From: Cricetomys ansorgei
Taxonomy: Eukaryota; Chordata; Mammalia; Rodentia; Nesomyidae
Direction of reading: 5' to 3'
Length of the DNA: 64,000 bases
Assembly (NCBI GenBank): GCA_026225945.1
Contig: JAMJFZ010001816.1
Location: forward strand, 4,838,501 to 4,902,500
The translations under genes were made by a program, and so were the position numbers. Positions 1 to 10,144 of the stretch are shown here, piece by piece; within the stretch, counting starts at the first letter, position 1, and the number at the start of each line of letters is the position of its first letter. The notes under the pieces were generated by a model. The model was not told the origin of the DNA. It worked only from the letters and a program-made list of their open reading frames with translations, and made no database searches.

Positions 1-233
1 AGAGACAAATTTCCTGGTCCCCTTGGAATGCTGAACCAATAGCCAGGAAGTCCAGCTCACAGTGTGAGCAAAGGTTCTTCTCACTGTGTACAGAGGATGG
101 CTTGCGTGATAACATTGTGATCAAACACTAAACATAAGGTACGACCAGAGCCCCTTGTTTTGAGGACTAGTCAGTTCTGTAATTTAATCTTTTAATTATA
201 TCTTTTTCATTTTTTTGTTAGTTTTGATCTTTT

Positions 234-325
234 GAGCCAGGGTTTCAATAGAACCCAGGTTGACCACAAGCCTATAATCCTCCGGCCTCAGCCTCCTGAG
301 CACCTGAGATTACAGGTGTGCATCC
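234..325 (-). repeat. Diverged B1-like SINE, antisense
   Basis: Reads as the reverse of a 7SL-derived SINE: GAGCCAGGGTTTC, then CCTCAGCCTCCTGAG and GATTACAGGTGTGCA. It is well diverged and lacks a clear target duplication. The rest of 1-2078 shows no gene or other recognisable repeat, only an A-rich patch near 830-870 and a T run near 1580. Confidence 0.65.
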
Positions 326-2078
326 AAATTCTTGGCAGCTATCACAGGCATAGAATATAACTTTTCCCTGTCTTTCCCCATCTTTTTAGGAGAACAAACT
401 GAGGCAATAGGAAGGTTATTTCTCCTGTTGAATGTGGTTAGTGGGAGACTAATGTAGATAATATAAATTCTCTTCCCAAACAGAAAGACACAAAGAAAAA
501 CATAAATATGTTGCAGGGAAAAATGAGACTTGGTTGTTTTCAACTTTGATTATCCTTACTAAAAATATCTTTCTAGGAAAAATGTAGACTTTACTTTGTT
601 CATTTCACTGAGCTTCAGGAAGAGTTTTGTAAACACATTCTCATTCCTTCAGTCCCAGGAGCTCCAATAGTTTATTTTAAAGCTAATTCCAGGGTAAGTC
701 CTTTTGATCTCACTTAGAGAATTATATTATAACTGTCTAATTCTGGTTGTAATGAGAGACCCTGAGAGAAATTTAATGCCTTAAATTTGTGTTAATAATT
801 TGAGTTTGGTGGTGGAAAACTTCTTTACGTTAAAAAAGAAAAAGGAAAAAAAGGAAAGAAAAAAAAGGGGAGACTCAGAAACATCTTAAGATCTTTACTG
901 TTGGCAGAAAATAACCAACTGCTCTTTAAATTACTGGTTTGGCCTTATGTTTTTGAAAGTTGCTCTCTCGGTTGATCTCTTAATGACACGTCTGCACGTC
1001 CAGGGGGGAGGCCGATAAGAAACAAGAGCTTCTCATCTTGTCTCTCCCTCCTTGTCTGGTTAACCATTCAACAGAAGCAGAAGATAAATTTAGGAACCCT
1101 GCCCTAGCCCTCTGGGCAAAGCATTCCTCCTCCTCAGGCTGTCCGGAAAACTCCAGCCTGTCTGTTAGTGAGTGATGCACCTGGGAAGTTCTTCATGTGT
1201 TTTCTGGCACATGCTTGTTTCTTAACCATTATCTATAACTCCCATCTCCAGTTTTCGTGTTCAAATACAGAACCGAGTTATGTAAGTACCGCCAACGTCA
1301 CAATCCTCTCATCACTAACCCTGAAGGATGCGTTTTTATGGGTTGACATGGAATAATTAGAGATGGGATAATTATAATTATTGTTATGTATATTATAGTC
1401 TTTATCTATGTTCTAGAAATGATTCTTCTTGTTAATTATGCTGCTGGAAAGCACGAGAAATATGTAGGCAATCCAGATGTTAGTTACCTGTGAATCCACA
1501 AAGGTAGACATTCTCATGAGCAGTGACCAAGTTCAGTGAAAATTTGAATGATTTTACTAGAATAATTCTCACTGTATCTGTTTTTTTTTTTTTTCAACCC
1601 TGTCCTGTACCAGTTCCCTCTTCCATTTGCCTTGTATACCACTCAGTTTCCTTCACAGAGTTTTTCTCTCCAGTTCACCCAAAGTTCTTTCAACCACACT
1701 CAGTTCACTGGCTGCAGAAAACTGGATCTAAGACACATTTCTGATGTAACAAAGCATTTCATAAGAAAGCTAGAATAATAGTCTCTTCTTGTGGGCAAAT
1801 TTCCCTGAGGGTCATTCAGAACTGAATGGCTGAAGACTTTTGATTGGTGGTACACCTACAGGGACAGTACTGGCACCTAGGAGGAACAGGAAAGGAAGGC
1901 TATTAAATAACCTACCCTACACAAGACTGACCCTCCTAACAAAGGATTATTCAGTCCAAATTGTTATTAGTACTTCTATTGAGAACTTCTGTAGTAAAGT
2001 AATTCTTGTATGGGCTGCAATAATAATTGCTATTTTTCTTCCTCTCCTTTTCTTATTTTGTCTTTTTGTTTTTGTTTT
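326..2078. other. Flanking DNA, nothing recognised
   Basis: No exon, RNA gene or confident repeat was seen. The open frames here are short, begin at random methionines and carry no recognisable domain. Confidence 0.5.
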
Positions 2079-2199
2079 GAGACAGGGTCTGTGGAAGCCC
2101 AGGCTCGTCTTGAATTTACTACATATCCAAGGATTATCTTAAACTCCCGATCTTCCTGCTGCCATCTCCTAAATACTAGGATTGCAGGCATGCACAGTG
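2079..2199 (-). repeat. B1 SINE, antisense
   Basis: The sequence runs GAGACAGGGTCTGTGG, AAGCCCAGGCTCG, GATCTTCCTGCTGCC and AGGATTGCAGGCATGCAC, the reverse of a B1. A poly-T stretch on the left corresponds to the poly-A tail of the sense strand. Confidence 0.8.
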
Positions 2200-2284
2200 A
2201 TTTTTTTATTCTTACGCTATCAACACGTTGTTCTATATGTTGAGTTATACATCAGGAACAAACCCAGACACCTGGTTCAATGAA

Positions 2285-2674
2285 TGTATTGGTTGTTTTT
2301 ATGTCAACTTCACACAAGCTAGAGGATCAGAGAGAAAGGAGCTCAATTGAGAAAATGCTCCACAAGTCCAGCTGTAAGACATTTTATTAATTAGTGAGTG
2401 GTGCTGTCCCTGGGCTAGTGGTCTTTTTTTTATAAGTTTTATAGGAAAGTTTTATAAGAAAGCAGGCTGAGCAAGCCATGTGGAGCAAGCCAGTAAGCAG
2501 CACTCCTCCATGACCTCTGTACCAGCTCTTGCCTCCAGGTTCCCGCCCTGCTTGAGTTCTTGTCCTGACTTCCTTTGGTTGATGATGAACATCAATGTGG
2601 AAGTGTAAGTAGAATAAACACAACTTGCTTCTGATGGTATTTCTTCGCAGCAATAGAGACCCTAAGTAAGAACA
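2285..2674 (+). repeat. LTR-like dispersed rodent repeat (MaLR type)
   Basis: About 390 bp containing GTCAACTTCACACAAGCTAGAG, AAGAAAGCAGGCTGAGCAAGCC and an AATAAACACAACTTGCTT segment like the poly-A signal region of an LTR, ending CAGCAATAGAGACCCTAAGTAAGA. A second, closely similar copy lies at 32821-33241 on the same strand and a related one at 60530-60935 on the other. The TG start, internal AATAAA and CTAA-TAAGACA type end fit a solo MaLR-class LTR, but I do not assign a family name. Confidence 0.65.
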
Positions 2675-2860
2675 TGAGGAAATCAACACCATGAAGTCTT
2701 GGGAAATGGGTTGTATTTGCATGAAGAAGATAGATCCAATTTAGCCAGGGTTTGCTGAGCTATTTTGAAGGTTTCTGCAAGGGAAGAAAAGAAGAAGATT
2801 CAGGAAAAAGGCAGGCAGCTAAAGAGGAGAGGCATATTTCAAGAAAAAGGAGAAGGTTGG

Positions 2861-3195
2861 TGTGGTGGTTTGAATGAGAATGGTCCTTGTGGGTTCATGT
2901 TTGAATACTTGGTCTCTAGTTGGTGGAACTGTTTGGGAAGGATTAGGAGGGTTGTTGAAAGAGGTGTTTCACTCAGAGCCAGCTTTGAGGTTCCAAAGGA
3001 CTTGAGCTACTCCCCAGAGTGCTCTCTGCTTCTTGTTTACCATTTGACATGTGAGCTCTCAACTGTTCCTCCTGCTCTGCCTTCATGGACTTAACTCTCT
3101 GAAACTGTAAGCCCAATTAAATGGTTTCTTTTATAACTCGTATTGTATTGGTCATGATGTTTTATTGCAGTAATGGAAAAGTAACCAATATAGAA
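2861..3195 (+). mobile_element. MaLR-type 5' LTR (non-autonomous ERVL relative)
   Basis: Starts TGTGGTGGTTTGAATGAGAA and contains TTGGTGGAACTGTTTGGGAAGG. It ends in a poly-A-signal-like AATTAAATGGTTTC and GCAGTAATGGAAAAGTAACC. The DNA following it is a MaLR internal region, so this is the left LTR of a longer but truncated element. An antisense relative of this LTR is at 21203-21556. Confidence 0.7.
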
Positions 3196-3960
3196 GTTGG
3201 AACCAGAAGTGGGGTATTGCTGTGACAGACTTTGACCATAAATGGTTTTTTGTTTTTTTGGTTTTTTTTTTTTGGTTTGTTTGTTTTGTTTTTTAATGGA
3301 AGACTTTGGAACTTTGGACTAGAAAAGCAGTTGAATGCTAGAAACAGGGATTAAAAGGCCTGGAAGACGGTGCTGAGAGCTATGTGGACTATGGAGGTGC
3401 TCAACAGGTTTTAGTGAAGTGGTTCTCAACCTGCGGATCAAGACCCCTTTGGGGATCAAATGACCCTTTCACAGGGGTCACCTAAGAGCATCTGCATATC
3501 AGATATTTACATTACAATTCATAACAGTAGCAAAATTATAGTTATGAAGCAGCAGCAAAAATAATTTTATGATTGGCTGTCACTACAATGTAGGAACTCT
3601 ATTAAAGGGTCCCAACATTAGGAAGGTAGAGAGCCACTGCTTTAGTGGGAAACAAGGACTTTAACAACCCAACTTGGCTCAAGGCCAACCTTGTGAAATT
3701 TTTGGCAAAAAAAAAAAAATGTGGATCCTTTTTGCCCTTGTCCTAAGAACATGCCTGTGGCTAAATTAAAAAAGTAATGGGCTAATTTCTTTGGAAGAGG
3801 AGATTTCAAGACAGCCTAATATTGACTATGTTGTGAGGTTATTAGTAATCATTCTCATTCAGGTCTACAATGAAAAGGAGAAAGTGGAGTAAAAAGAAAT
3901 GCAAATTGAACAGTTTAAAGAGAAAAGAAGCACCAAGAAATTAAAAAAAAAAAAAAAGAT
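3196..3960 (+). mobile_element. MaLR internal region, truncated, split by URR1
   Basis: Directly after the LTR comes GTTGGAACCAGAAGTGGGG, a primer-site-like segment characteristic of MaLR internal sequence, then GACTTTGGAACTTTGGACTAG. The URR1 insertion interrupts at 3417-3639. The internal sequence resumes with TTTTTGCCCTTGTCCTAAG and GATTTCAAGACAGCCTAATA, and stops near an A run at 3943-3958. No coding frame survives, which is usual since MaLR elements lack retroviral genes. No right-hand LTR was seen. Confidence 0.7.
3417..3639 (+). mobile_element. URR1 (hAT DNA transposon) copy 1
   Basis: A 223-bp non-autonomous element with ends AGTGGTTCTCAACC and GGTAGAGAGCCACTG, an imperfect terminal inverted repeat. 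Its body has CCTTTCACAGGGGTCACC and TATTAAAGGGTC, typical of the rodent URR1 family. It is flanked by 8-bp target duplications, TTTTAGTG at 3409-3416 and CTTTAGTG at 3640-3647 (7 of 8 match), the length made by hAT transposases. Confidence 0.88.
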
Positions 3961-4284
3961 TTAATTGATGGTGGTGGTGGGGAAGAGAAGATCTATGTTT
4001 TAGCAAAATCATGCTATTCATGAGATCTTCCAGAACACTGAGGAGTTGAATTAAAGAAGCAGCACTGGTGGAAATAACAGGGTCCATTGGAAAAATAAGG
4101 AAAACAGGATTGATGGAGCTTGGGATGGGGTAGACTTGGGGATAAGAGAGGAAGGCCAGTATGATTCCCAAATTGTAAGCATCAAATCTCTTAGCATCAC
4201 AGGGAAGGAAGGAGGAACTTAAAACTTGTGACATGAAATGCAAAGTCAAGTTTGGACATATCTTTGTGTTGTACAAGTTTTCTC

Positions 4285-4287
<3 letters not shown>
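3961..4287. other. Flanking DNA, nothing recognised
   Basis: It begins with a short GGTGGTGGTGG run near 3968. No exon or repeat family was recognised in the rest. Confidence 0.45.

Positions 4288-4317
<30 letters not shown>
4288..4317. repeat. (TA)n microsatellite
   Basis: About 15 uninterrupted TA units directly before a B1 element. Confidence 0.95.
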
Positions 4318-4322
<5 letters not shown>

Positions 4323-4325
4323 TAT

Positions 4326-4460
4326 CCAGGTATGGTGGTTTTAATCCCGGCATTTCGGAGACAGAGGCAGGCAGATCTCTGAGTTTGAGGCCATCCTGGT
4401 CTAAAAAATGAGTTCCAGGATGGACAGGGCTACACAGAGAAACCCTGTCTAGAAAGTCCC
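4326..4460 (+). repeat. B1 SINE, sense (1st of three in a row)
   Basis: CCAGGTATGGTGG, GCAGGCAGATCTCTGAG, CAGGGCTACACAGAGAAACCC. Its 3' tail has expanded into an AAAC/AAAT microsatellite at 4471-4520. Confidence 0.88.
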
Positions 4461-4470
4461 GTAATATGCA

Positions 4471-4520
4471 CAAACAAACAAACAAAATAAATAAATAAAT
4501 AAATAAATAAAAATTAAAAA
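4471..4520. repeat. (AAAC)n/(AAAT)n tail of B1
   Basis: Tetranucleotide repeat that grew from the A-rich tail of the preceding B1. Confidence 0.9.
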
Positions 4521-4576
4521 GTAATATATGTTTTTTGCAATGAAACAAAATACTTGGAAAAGAAAGATGTTTAAAT

Positions 4577-4737
4577 GCCAGGCATGGTGGCACATGCCTT
4601 TAATCCCAGCACTAAGGAGGCAGAGGCAGGGGGATCTATGAGCTTGAGGCCAGCTTTGTCTACAAAATGAGTTCCAGGATAGCAAGGTCTACACAGAGAA
4701 ACCCTGTCTTGAAAAACTAAAAGAAAAAAAAAAAAGG
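4577..4737 (+). repeat. B1 SINE, sense (2nd of three)
   Basis: GCCAGGCATGGTGGCACATG, TAATCCCAGCAC and CACAGAGAAACCCTGTCTTG, with a poly-A tail to 4737. It is the least diverged of the three. Confidence 0.92.
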
Positions 4738-4830
4738 TAAAAGTTTTCCATTTAGTAATAGCCATTGTTAAAATTTCCCAATCTGCACTATGTGGCAAAA
4801 TTTATAAATTTAAAAAATATTAGCCAAGCT

Positions 4831-4973
4831 AGCTGGGCATGGTGGCACATGATTGTACCCCACAACTTGAGAAGCTGTGGCAAAATCAGGAGTTCAAGTC
4901 CAGCCTTAGTTACACATCAAGTTTAAAACTAGCCTGGACCATATGTGATCCTAGATCAAAAAAAAAAAAAAAA
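4831..4973 (+). repeat. B1-related SINE, sense (3rd of three)
   Basis: AGCTGGGCATGGTGGCACATG then a diverged body with CAGGAGTTCAAGTCCAGCC and an internal near-duplicate of the right half, ending in a 15-A tail. Confidence 0.75.
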
Positions 4974-5049
4974 GTATCCCTGATTTAAGGCGCTGTATAC
5001 AATATTTTTTTCCTCTTGGAAAAATATTTAAACAATTTATGTATTTGTA

Positions 5050-5150
5050 TAGGGTCTTGCTAAGTTGTCCAGACTGGCCCGGAATTTCTGGGCTCAAGTA
5101 CTCCTCCTGCTCTAGTCTCTCAAGTAGGTGAATGACACGATATCTGGCTC
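5050..5150 (-). repeat. Old B1/7SL-like SINE, antisense
   Basis: AGGGTCTTGCTAAGTTGTCC, CTGGGCTCAAGTACTCCTCC and TCAAGTAGGTGAATGACAC match the reverse of an early 7SL-derived monomer. Confidence 0.65.
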
Positions 5151-5747
5151 TTGCAGTATTTTGAGTTCCTTTCTGCGTCATTGACTAACCTTTTATGTTT
5201 TTAATAATGGCATGACATTTAACTCCAGGGAGGAACTTCTCTTGATCCTACCTTCTCTATTATGGGGGTTTTGGTTTCTTAGGGATTCTGATTTTGTAAC
5301 CAATCACACTGAGACTCTCGCAGCTTGACTGCTCCAGAGGGTAGAGCAAATTGTGCTTCAGGTGCAAGACAGGAATCCCAGGGATCCAACTTTGGGAAGG
5401 GAAAGATGTGGATGGATGCATGGATAGGGTGGATACCGGAAGTTAAATAGAAGTGTCAATCGACACTAGGACCCAATGGAGCAGACCAGCTAGCTTCTTC
5501 CCTCTCTAGACGGAAACCAACAATTGAGGTTTTCTATCTTGAGTCATTCAGTCACTACAGAAGACAGCTGCTCTGGGAGGGCGTGACCTCAGGCGAGGCT
5601 GCCCTCTGCAGCCAGGCCAAACTAGGAGCGTGGGTGTCTGCGGACCACACTCCCCGGTGTCGGACTCAAGTGTTTCTAACAAGGAAGGTTTGGGTGGGGC
5701 GTCTCTGCATCCGCTGCAGATGTTCAGTCTGTGTTTCTATCTTTGCT
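5151..5747. other. Flanking DNA, nothing recognised
   Basis: No exon or repeat recognised. The 64-codon open frame at 5583-5777 runs into an L1 remnant and has no domain. Confidence 0.45.
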
Positions 5748-5885
5748 CACATCTTTAGGATAAACTCCCACGAATAGAATTGCTGGAACAGAGCGTGGGC
5801 ATTTTAAAAACATTTAATGTGTATTGTCAAATGAGCTTTCAGAACCACTGTGGCCCCTCTCCTATCAATAAAATGAACGGCGCGT
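5748..5885 (-). mobile_element. Ancient L1 (L1M type) fragment, antisense
   Basis: AGGATAAACTCCCACGAATA, GAATTGCTGGAACAGAG and TATTGTCAAATGAGCTTTC follow the order seen in the antisense 3' region of old mammalian L1 elements (GGATAAATTCCTAGAAGTGG... ATTGCTGGGTC... TTGCCAAATTG). Confidence 0.65.
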
Positions 5886-5945
5886 GCACTGCTAATGCAT
5901 AAGACAACACGGCAACTGTGTTGCTTGTTCACGTATTTAATTTTT

Positions 5946-6032
5946 CAGGATCTTCCTCCATAACTCAGGTTGGCTTTGAACTTCCTAACCCCCTCCAGAG
6001 CCTCCTGAGTGCTGGTACTACAGGCATGGACC
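5946..6032 (-). repeat. B1 SINE fragment, antisense
   Basis: TCAGGTTGGCTTTGAACTTCC, GCCTCCTGAGTGCTGG and CTACAGGCATGGACC. Confidence 0.7.
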
Positions 6033-6129
6033 ATATATCCTCTTCATGTTCTCTAAATATTGAAAAGTAGCCTAACTTCTCTCGGACAATACATTTTTTT
6101 AATGACTCATTTTAAAAAATATTTAAACA

Positions 6130-6388
6130 TTCATCTTATTTTATGTGTGTATGTGTATGTGTGTGCCTGAGTATATGTATGTACACTAAATGCAAGCAGG
6201 ATGCTTACATTTTTTATTTAGTTTATTTATGTGTGTGTGTGTGTGTGTGTGTAAATGTGTTTTCTAGCATAAGTATGAAGATCAGAGGACTCTATTTTCT
6301 CCTTCCACCGTGTGGACTCTGGGATCAAATTCAGATAGTCAGACTTGGTGGCGAATACCCTCATCTGCTCAGCCACCTCCCTGGTCCC
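6130..6388 (-). repeat. B2/B3-type SINE, antisense, with TG tract
   Basis: TG-rich 5' side (longest run 6229-6252), then AAGATCAGAGGACTC, GGGATCAAATTCAGATAG and the reverse of the tRNA-like head, TCTGCTCAGCCACCTCCCTGG. Confidence 0.7.
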
Positions 6389-6741
6389 TGATACTTAAGT
6401 GTCATGCATTTTATCTTAACCTCCTAAGGTTGGTGCCTTTCTCTATAAATCTGTATCCATCTTCCAGAAAGAGGAAATATTTTAACTTTAATATCTGAAA
6501 TAAGGAGGCAAGGAATTCTGTTTACGTGTCCTGAGTTGTTAACCTGCAACTTTAAGGAGGCTGAGCAGTGGCTGGGGGCGGTGTTGACTGTAAACAAAAT
6601 TTTCCGTATTCTACAGCACCTGCCATGTGTGCATATGGACAGATAAAGGACATGTCCGTTCAGCAGGAAAATTCTGTATGTGAAAGACAAGTACACACAA
6701 AGGGAGGGAGAGAGTGTGCCCAAAGGGGAATAATCATAATT

Positions 6742-6950
6742 TATGGAGTGCCTCCTTCTTGGTAAGTATTCTCTTGGGCTTTTACATTCACCATCAGAAT
6801 TAATTACCATAAGTCCATCCTTTCCGGTGTTACTGTGTCCCCACTTTTCAGATGAGGAGGAGACTGCAGCTCGAAGATCTGCTAAGTGGCAACACAAGCC
6901 GTTCAGGTTCCCAGTTCTGTGCACTTCAGCACTGTCTCTGAAGCAAAATG
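6742..6950 (+). repeat. MIR SINE, sense
   Basis: TTATGGAGTGCCTCCTTCTTGG, CCACTTTTCAGATGAGGAGG, TAAGTGGCAACACAAG and a diverged end follow the MIR order. The 180-codon antisense open frame 6424-6966 lies over it and is therefore not a gene. Confidence 0.75.
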
Positions 6951-6967
6951 TCAGACTACACACCATG

Positions 6968-7294
6968 TATTAGTTACTTTTTTTTTTCTGTAAGAAAACA
7001 CCATGACTAAAGTAACTTATGGAACAGTTTATTTTGCCTTACAGTTCCAGTGCATTAGAGTCCATAATGGGTGGGAAGGAAGGGAGGCAGGCATCTGGAG
7101 CAGGAAGCAAAGAGATCACATCTCCAACCACAACCAGAAAACAGAGAGAGGGAACGGGAAGTGCGAAGTGCCGTGAAGCTGTAATCACTCAGAGCAGCTC
7201 CCAGTGACATACTTCATCTAGCAAGGCTGTAGCCTCGTGGTGATGGTTCTGTAACCTGCCCAGATAGTGTTTCTCATTCAAAACGTCACCACAG
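6968..7294 (-). repeat. MaLR-type LTR, antisense
   Basis: TTAGTTACTTTTTTTTTTCTG, AACACCATGACTAAAG, AGTTTATTTTGCCTTACAG and the closing TTCTCATTCAAAACGTCACCAC read as the reverse of a MaLR-like LTR (TGGTTTGAAT... TAACTAA). Confidence 0.65.
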
Positions 7295-7806
7295 CAGATG
7301 CTTCAGATAGTATGTGCTTATTGAATAAAAAAAGAAATAAAAAGGAAAAGAGCGTGATTGCTCCTAGGCATAGTGGAGGAAGAGTTTATTGTATAGACGA
7401 GGGAGAGCGTAGCCAGGGTCAGAGACAACTAACTGCAAGAGTCCAAAGTGGATATGACCAGACTGAGCTGCTGGGCCATGTGAGGAGAGAAGGGGAGGAG
7501 GGGAACAAAAAGAGGGGACCTGAAGTGGTGGCCAAGAGATCAGGAGGCCAAGAAACCAAGGGGGGGGGGCACAATGGTTGGAATTATATAGGGAAAGGCA
7601 AATCAGCCCCCTAGGCTGGAGAATTCAGTGTCAGGGGTGGGGTATGCAAGCCAAGGAGGACCCTGTAACAGGTAGGGGCCAAGGGATGCTGGGAGAACCT
7701 GGCAGCCAGGTTCACTTTGATATGTTAAATAGATATCCCAGCCAGCAGTTTGTGAGTTTGAGACCTAACACTTAAATAGTAACTTCAAGAACCTTCTGTC
7801 TGGGTG
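7295..7806. other. Unassigned, possibly LTR-derived DNA
   Basis: GGAAGAGTTTATTGTATAG resembles the reverse of an LTR poly-A region. The stretch is purine-rich with a G run at 7561-7570. I cannot name a family. The 115-codon open frame 7267-7614 begins inside the preceding LTR and is not treated as a gene. Confidence 0.4.
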
Positions 7807-8247
7807 GAGGTCATCAGGACAACATGGCCTACAGAATCAACTAAGCAGGGCTCCTAGGGGTTCCGAGACTGAAGCAGCAATCATGGGTCAGCACTAGGTC
7901 CTCTGTGTATTTGTTATGGTTGTTAGCCTGGTGTTTTTGTGGAACTCCTACCAGGAGGAGTGGGTGTGTCTCTGACTCTTTTGCTTGTTCTTAGGACTCC
8001 TTTCTTCCTACTGGGTTGCTGAGTTCAGTCTTGATATGAGGATTTGTACTTTGTATCTTGTTTTTCTGGTATCCCTGGGAGATCTGCTCCTTTCTAGAGG
8101 GAGTGGAACTCGGGGAGAAGGGAGTTGGGGGAGGGGGACTGGGAGTTGAGGGACTGGGAGGAATGGAGGAGGGGAAACTGTGATCAGGACTTATTGTATG
8201 AAAGAATAAATAAATAAATAAATAAACAAATAAATAAACAAACAAAC
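7807..8247 (+). mobile_element. Rodent L1 3' end, 5'-truncated
   Basis: AACATGGCCTACAGAATCAAC, GACTGAAGCAGCAATCATGG, GTGTCTCTGACTCTTTTGC, ACTGGGTTGCTGAGTTCAG and TATCCCTGGGAGATCTGCTC match a rodent L1 3' untranslated region. A G-rich polypurine tract at about 8110-8177 and an A-rich tail that expanded into (AAAT/AAAC)n at 8198-8247 follow. ORF2 is absent, so it is a dead truncated copy. Confidence 0.82.
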
Positions 8248-8328
8248 CCCTTTACCCCACTGCTCTGGTAATACAGAAGCTCTGGTGTCTCTAAGTATTT
8301 CAATATGACATTTAGTATTTTCTTCAGA

Positions 8329-8398
8329 GTGGTAGCACACACCTGCCATGAATTCAAGGCCATTCTAGGTTGTATAGCGAGGGCTTGTCTTAAAACAA
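8329..8398 (+). repeat. B1 fragment with internal deletion
   Basis: GTGGTAGCACACACCTGCC joins directly to GAATTCAAGGCCATTCTAGG and GGGCTTGTCTTAAAAC, so the middle of the B1 is missing. Confidence 0.6.
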
Positions 8399-9479
8399 CA
8401 GCCCTTTCTGTCCCTTTAAATTAAACCATCTAGCATTACACTAAGTATTTACTTCATGTTTACTACATACAGAACAGTTCTGGAATAGGGAAAAGCAGAG
8501 GAATATCTTCCTGTTTTCTTTAATCATTCCATCCTCTTGGATTTGGATTGTTTGGATAATAAGAGTGTGGGCACAGCAGGCAGAAATGGTCCAGTCAATG
8601 TCTCCTACCATAGCGGGGAACAATTGTATCCCTGAAGCTTGTCAGCCAGCTCTTTAACAGACCCTCTGATTACAGCCGGTGCCAATAAAAGGGGGGGGGG
8701 GGAAAGGATTGAATAAAAATAAACCTGCGGAATAAACAGAAACCATCACCCCAATCCAGATGGTCTTCATTCATAAGAGCAAATGGGTTTCAATCCAGCC
8801 TTTAGATCTAACTTCCAGGAGGCAGGAAATACTGAGAAAGAAATATGTTGAGGACACCACAAAGAAGCCATAAGACAAATCCAGAAGGCAGCAGGATTTT
8901 TTTCAACACACAATGCCATTCCAAAAAAGGAAGAAGGGGGAGAAGGAGGCCCTTCTAGGGTAAAAAATCTGCAATCACATGAAATGCAGATTCACTGCCT
9001 GTTGGTCTAGGTAAGTCAGCTGCAAAAGACGTTCTGGGATCAAGTGAGGAAATCTGAGCCTGGGTTGGTAATGAATTCGCAATTTTATTGGCTTTATTTA
9101 CTTGTGGATATGGGGAAATGATATTATGATAATGCAGGGTAGTGTCCTTTACAGACTGTGTTGTGTCCTTTAAAGACTGAAAAGCTGTGTAGTGGAGTAT
9201 TTAGGGGTGAAATGTATCTGACTTTAAAATCTTCTGTAGTTGAGAAAATGAGTCAGGTAAGTTCAGTTGAGAACGATCATTAAACACACAAGCTTGGCTG
9301 TTTCCTTAGACAAGTTTTTCTCTTATACGTTTGACTTTTTTTCTTTTTTTTTTTTAATCACGAAAAGCAACAACAACCATTTAGAAAAATAAGCACGGTG
9401 GGTAGCTTCTCTTCCAGAAAAGAAGAGCTGATCCTATTTCTTCCAAAGGAACTCCTAGGTGGCCTTGCTGGGGCTTCCG
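8399..9479. other. Promoter-distal flank, nothing recognised
   Basis: No exon or named repeat. There is a 12-G run at 8691-8702 and a T-rich patch at 9335-9356 just before the CpG island. Confidence 0.5.
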
Positions 9480-10144
9480 GAGCCCAGAGCGAGGCTCTAG
9501 GGTGGCTCTGGAGAGATTGCAGGTATCGGACCCCCCGTGCACCTGCTCAGGCCCTAGGCTCGGAGTGAATAACCTGTCACCCGTGCCACACTCTCCGGGT
9601 GAGGGCGGTCCAGTGTCCAAAACTGGGCCGAGCAAGGGGGACCGAGTGGGGAGAAAGCCAAGTTCTCTAGGTCCACCGAACCCCTTGTGGCGAGAGGGTT
9701 TGCAGCAGCAGGTGTCTTCCACCGGACCGACCGGCGATCCCGGGGGTGCGAAGCCAGCCGGGTCTAGGGGACCCGCCGCCAGCGCCGGGGCGGTTACCCT
9801 CACCTGCGCCCGGAAGCCTGGGCGGTGGCGGGGCGCACGGAGCATCTGGGACGGGTCAGCGGGCTCGGTGGAGCCGGAGGGCAGTGGCAGCAAGGCCGGG
9901 CGGCTCCGCGTCCCCGCGGGGGAAGTTTCTTGGCCCGGAAAGGTGCAATTGTGTGCAGCTATTCCTGGTATGTCAGGCCGCAGGCTGAGGGGGCGCCGCC
10001 TCCCCAAGGCCCGGGACAGGGAAGGCGGGCAGAGGCGGGAAAGATGCGGGCTGGGGAGCATCTCTCCGCCCAGGGAGCCTGACCCGGGTGGCGGCTAGTG
10101 TGCCCCAGGGAGGGGCACGGACAGAAGCTGGGACCCGGCCCGCA

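Noticed and set aside
3196..3200. GTTGG after the LTR, equal to GTTGG at 2856-2860, as a target duplication of a solo LTR
   Set aside because: MaLR internal sequence continues past it, so the LTR is not solo and the match is coincidental.
6424..6966. 180-codon minus frame
   Set aside because: It lies across a MIR element and unique flank, with no recognised domain; an open run by chance.
1..9480. Last exons of the expected upstream neighbour Uchl3
   Set aside because: No frame shows a recognisable UCHL3 C-terminus; any such gene must lie outside the window.
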